Source: Bacteroidota bacterium
GTDB taxonomy: Bacteria; Bacteroidota; Bacteroidia; Bacteroidales; Cfx3-03
Reading direction: 5' to 3'
Assembly (NCBI GenBank): GCA_030706265.1
Contig: JAUZOX010000158.1
Location: 1-6,549 of the forward strand
DNA: 6,549 bases
Of the stretch, positions 5,279 through 6,549 are shown in pieces (within the stretch, counting starts at the first letter, position 1; each line of letters starts with the position of its first letter). The position numbers and the translations under genes are program-made. The notes under the pieces are model-generated. The model was given only the letters and a program-made list of their open reading frames with translations. It ran no database searches and was not told the origin of the DNA.

Positions 5279-5821
5279 ATGATGAATAAATCCGCCCAAG
5301 ACCAAATTGATGCATACTATGCATTAAGAGCCGAGATCGATTCCCTAAGCCAAAAACTGACCGTTGAACATCAGAAACACTTAAATTGTCGTCAAGGGTG
5401 TGATCATTGCTGCGTAAACCTGCGTCTTTTACCGGTCGAATTCCATGCCATCCTCTCCGAACTTACCCCAGACCGAATTCCTTACAAAGCAAAAATTACG
5501 AGAGAAGAGGATCCCTGCACTTTTTTGAATAACCATTCATGCATCATATACGCATCCAGACCCATCATCTGCCGTACCCACGGACTCCCTTTGTTATTTA
5601 TGAACGACGAAGGAACCGACCTGGAACTTGCACTTTGCGAACGCAATTTCACCGATGCACAGGATATGGAATTCACGGTAGACAACACCTACCCTGAAGA
5701 TAAATTTGTTAGCCGACTGAATATGATCAATCGTGAATTTATCAATCATTATCATGGATCCGAATATAAAGGTCAACAGCTTATACCGTTAACCCGTATT
5801 TTAAACCAAGAGTCTGAATAA
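5279..5821 (+). CDS. YkgJ-family cysteine cluster (putative zinc/iron-chelating) protein
   Basis: This 180-residue cytoplasmic protein has the UPF0153/YkgJ cysteine pattern: C37xxxC41xxC44C45 (CRQGCDHCC), then C80 (DPCTFL), C88 (HSCIIYASRP), C98 (ICRTHG) and C120. The CxFL...CxIY-RPxxCR block is diagnostic. The family is annotated as binding zinc or an iron-sulfur centre, but no reaction has been assigned to most members. The N-terminal 35 residues look helical (YYALRAEIDSLSQKL). There is no signal peptide or membrane segment. I chose the ATG at 5279 (5282 is equally possible) because an in-frame TTG at 5258 lies inside the promoter -7 box. It stands alone on its strand, divergent from rplM and convergent with xseB, with 58 bases and no clear terminator to the xseB end. 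Confidence 0.88.
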   Translation: MMNKSAQDQIDAYYALRAEIDSLSQKLTVEHQKHLNCRQGCDHCCVNLRLLPVEFHAILSELTPDRIPYKAKITREEDPCTFLNNHSCIIYASRPIICRTHGLPLLFMNDEGTDLELALCERNFTDAQDMEFTVDNTYPEDKFVSRLNMINREFINHYHGSEYKGQQLIPLTRILNQESE

Positions 5822-5879
5822 GAGGCCCAAACCGGACTTGAAAATAATTCGCATCCATCAGGGAATAAAAGGTGATTGA

Positions 5880-6089
5880 CTAGAGTCCTTCCGTTGATTC
5901 AAGCTCCTTCAATATATTGTTGACATCTTCCTCGGTAGCCGTGAGCTTGTTCTTGCAGATCTTGATCAACAATGCTGCCCTTTTAACCTTTTTTGACAGT
6001 TCATCTACCGAGATTGCCCCACCTTCAATCTCTGCAACAATGGCCTGAAGCTCATCAAACGCTTCCTTGTAATTTGGCTTTTCATTCAT
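5880..6089 (-). CDS. xseB: Exodeoxyribonuclease VII small subunit
   Basis: XseB is the small helical subunit that binds several-fold along the XseA coiled coil in exonuclease VII, which degrades single-stranded DNA from both ends to short oligonucleotides. The 69-residue product shows the family pattern: YKEAFDELQAIVAEIEGGAISVDELSKKV (residues 7-35), then a second helix AALLIKICKNKLTATEEDVNNIL. These match the E. coli layout FE-L-L--IV--LE-G---L-E-L, with the L--C---L motif. Length is typical (about 65-80). Its ATG overlaps the xseA stop as ATGA (6086-6089), so the two genes are translationally coupled and equally transcribed. Confidence 0.94.
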   Translation of the reverse strand: MNEKPNYKEAFDELQAIVAEIEGGAISVDELSKKVKRAALLIKICKNKLTATEEDVNNILKELESTEGL

Positions 6090-6549
6090 GATTTTTCAGT
6101 TTTATTAATTTTTTTCACAACACTTACAATATCTCCATCCGAAAGTATCGTTTCCAGTATGTCTCCTTCATTGGCATCTTCAACTTTCTGCAGCACATTT
6201 CCATTCACTATTGTTATGCTGTAACCCCGTTTCAATACATTTTTGGGGTCCATTAATCCAATATTCTTTTCAATTCCTTCGAGTTCCTTCCTATTGTTGC
6301 GGATATAATTAACGATTGAAGAAATCAACCTGACCTGCGAAAGATCAACATATTGAGCAAAAGCTGCCGATGCCTGTTTAAATCCTCTTCTGATTTGAAA
6401 AATATTCAGATCGATTCCGGTTTGTGTCCGGTTCAGGAATGATATGACATCTTTTCTGAATATCAGACCGGTCTGCCTGATCTGCTGGCTATTGTTTAAA
6501 AGCTGCAACCGGGTGTCTTTCCTTAACCCGGTTACGAGTGCGGCTTGAG
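6086..6549 (-). CDS. xseA: Exodeoxyribonuclease VII large subunit, C-terminal part (5' end outside window)
   Basis: XseA is the catalytic subunit of exonuclease VII, active in mismatch repair and processing of single-stranded DNA. The frame stays open to the window edge, so only about the last 153 residues are present; the OB-fold DNA-binding domain and most of the catalytic domain are missing. What remains is a long helical region (LRKDTRLQLLNNSQQIRQTGLIF ... LSQVRLISSIVNYIRNNRKELEGIEKNIGLMDP), matching the coiled-coil arm that holds XseB. It is followed by the well-conserved end VLKRGYSITIVNGNVLQKVEDANEGDILETILSDGDIVSVV, corresponding to L-RGYS---...G--L---L-DG---V in the family. An in-frame TTG at 6508 is not the start, because similarity-like helical sequence continues upstream. 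The stop overlaps the xseB ATG. Confidence 0.95.
   Translation of the reverse strand, partial: QAALVTGLRKDTRLQLLNNSQQIRQTGLIFRKDVISFLNRTQTGIDLNIFQIRRGFKQASAAFAQYVDLSQVRLISSIVNYIRNNRKELEGIEKNIGLMDPKNVLKRGYSITIVNGNVLQKVEDANEGDILETILSDGDIVSVVKKINKTEKS

Overview
This window reads as a housekeeping stretch of a Bacteroidota chromosome, most likely Bacteroidales or a close relative. Four things point there. The promoters match the phylum-specific TTTG / TAnnTTTG consensus. No gene has a convincing Shine-Dalgarno sequence, and the bases before the starts are A/T-rich. FtsZ carries an internal PAYMRRNVEL peptide followed by a tail ending in FLHDKPD. The rplM-rpsI-rpsB-tsf order also fits the phylum. 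The genus cannot be named from what is visible.

Layout. Bases 2-1093 (+) are the 3' part of ftsZ, the cell-division GTPase; the N-terminal nucleotide-binding half lies outside the window. A GatB/YqeY-domain gene follows on the same strand and ends at a strong intrinsic terminator (1682-1725). Next comes about 490 bases without a credible gene, lying beyond the terminators of both flanking operons; it holds a four-copy 11-bp tandem repeat. From 2212 to about 5106 the minus strand carries a ribosomal operon read in the order rplM (uL13), rpsI (uS9), rpsB (uS2), tsf (EF-Ts), closed by a second strong terminator (2212-2257). Its promoter lies at 5075-5106.

Divergent from that operon, with its own TAnnTTTG promoter, is a small CxxxCxxCC zinc/iron-cluster protein of the YkgJ type (5279-5821, +). 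It converges on the exonuclease VII genes: xseB (5880-6089, -) and the C-terminal part of xseA (6086-6549, -, cut by the window edge), which overlap by four bases.

How the parts work together. FtsZ makes the division ring. The ribosomal operon couples a large-subunit protein, two small-subunit proteins and the EF-Tu exchange factor in one transcript. XseA and XseB form one nuclease. I see no defence system, mobile element or CRISPR array. The most notable non-protein signal is the 109-base gap between rpsI and rpsB. There the mRNA can form an 8-bp outer helix enclosing a 10-bp hairpin whose loop has a 7-bp match to downstream sequence. That is the layout of a pseudoknot ending 13 bases before the rpsB start, and it is a good candidate for a ribosomal-protein autoregulatory leader.
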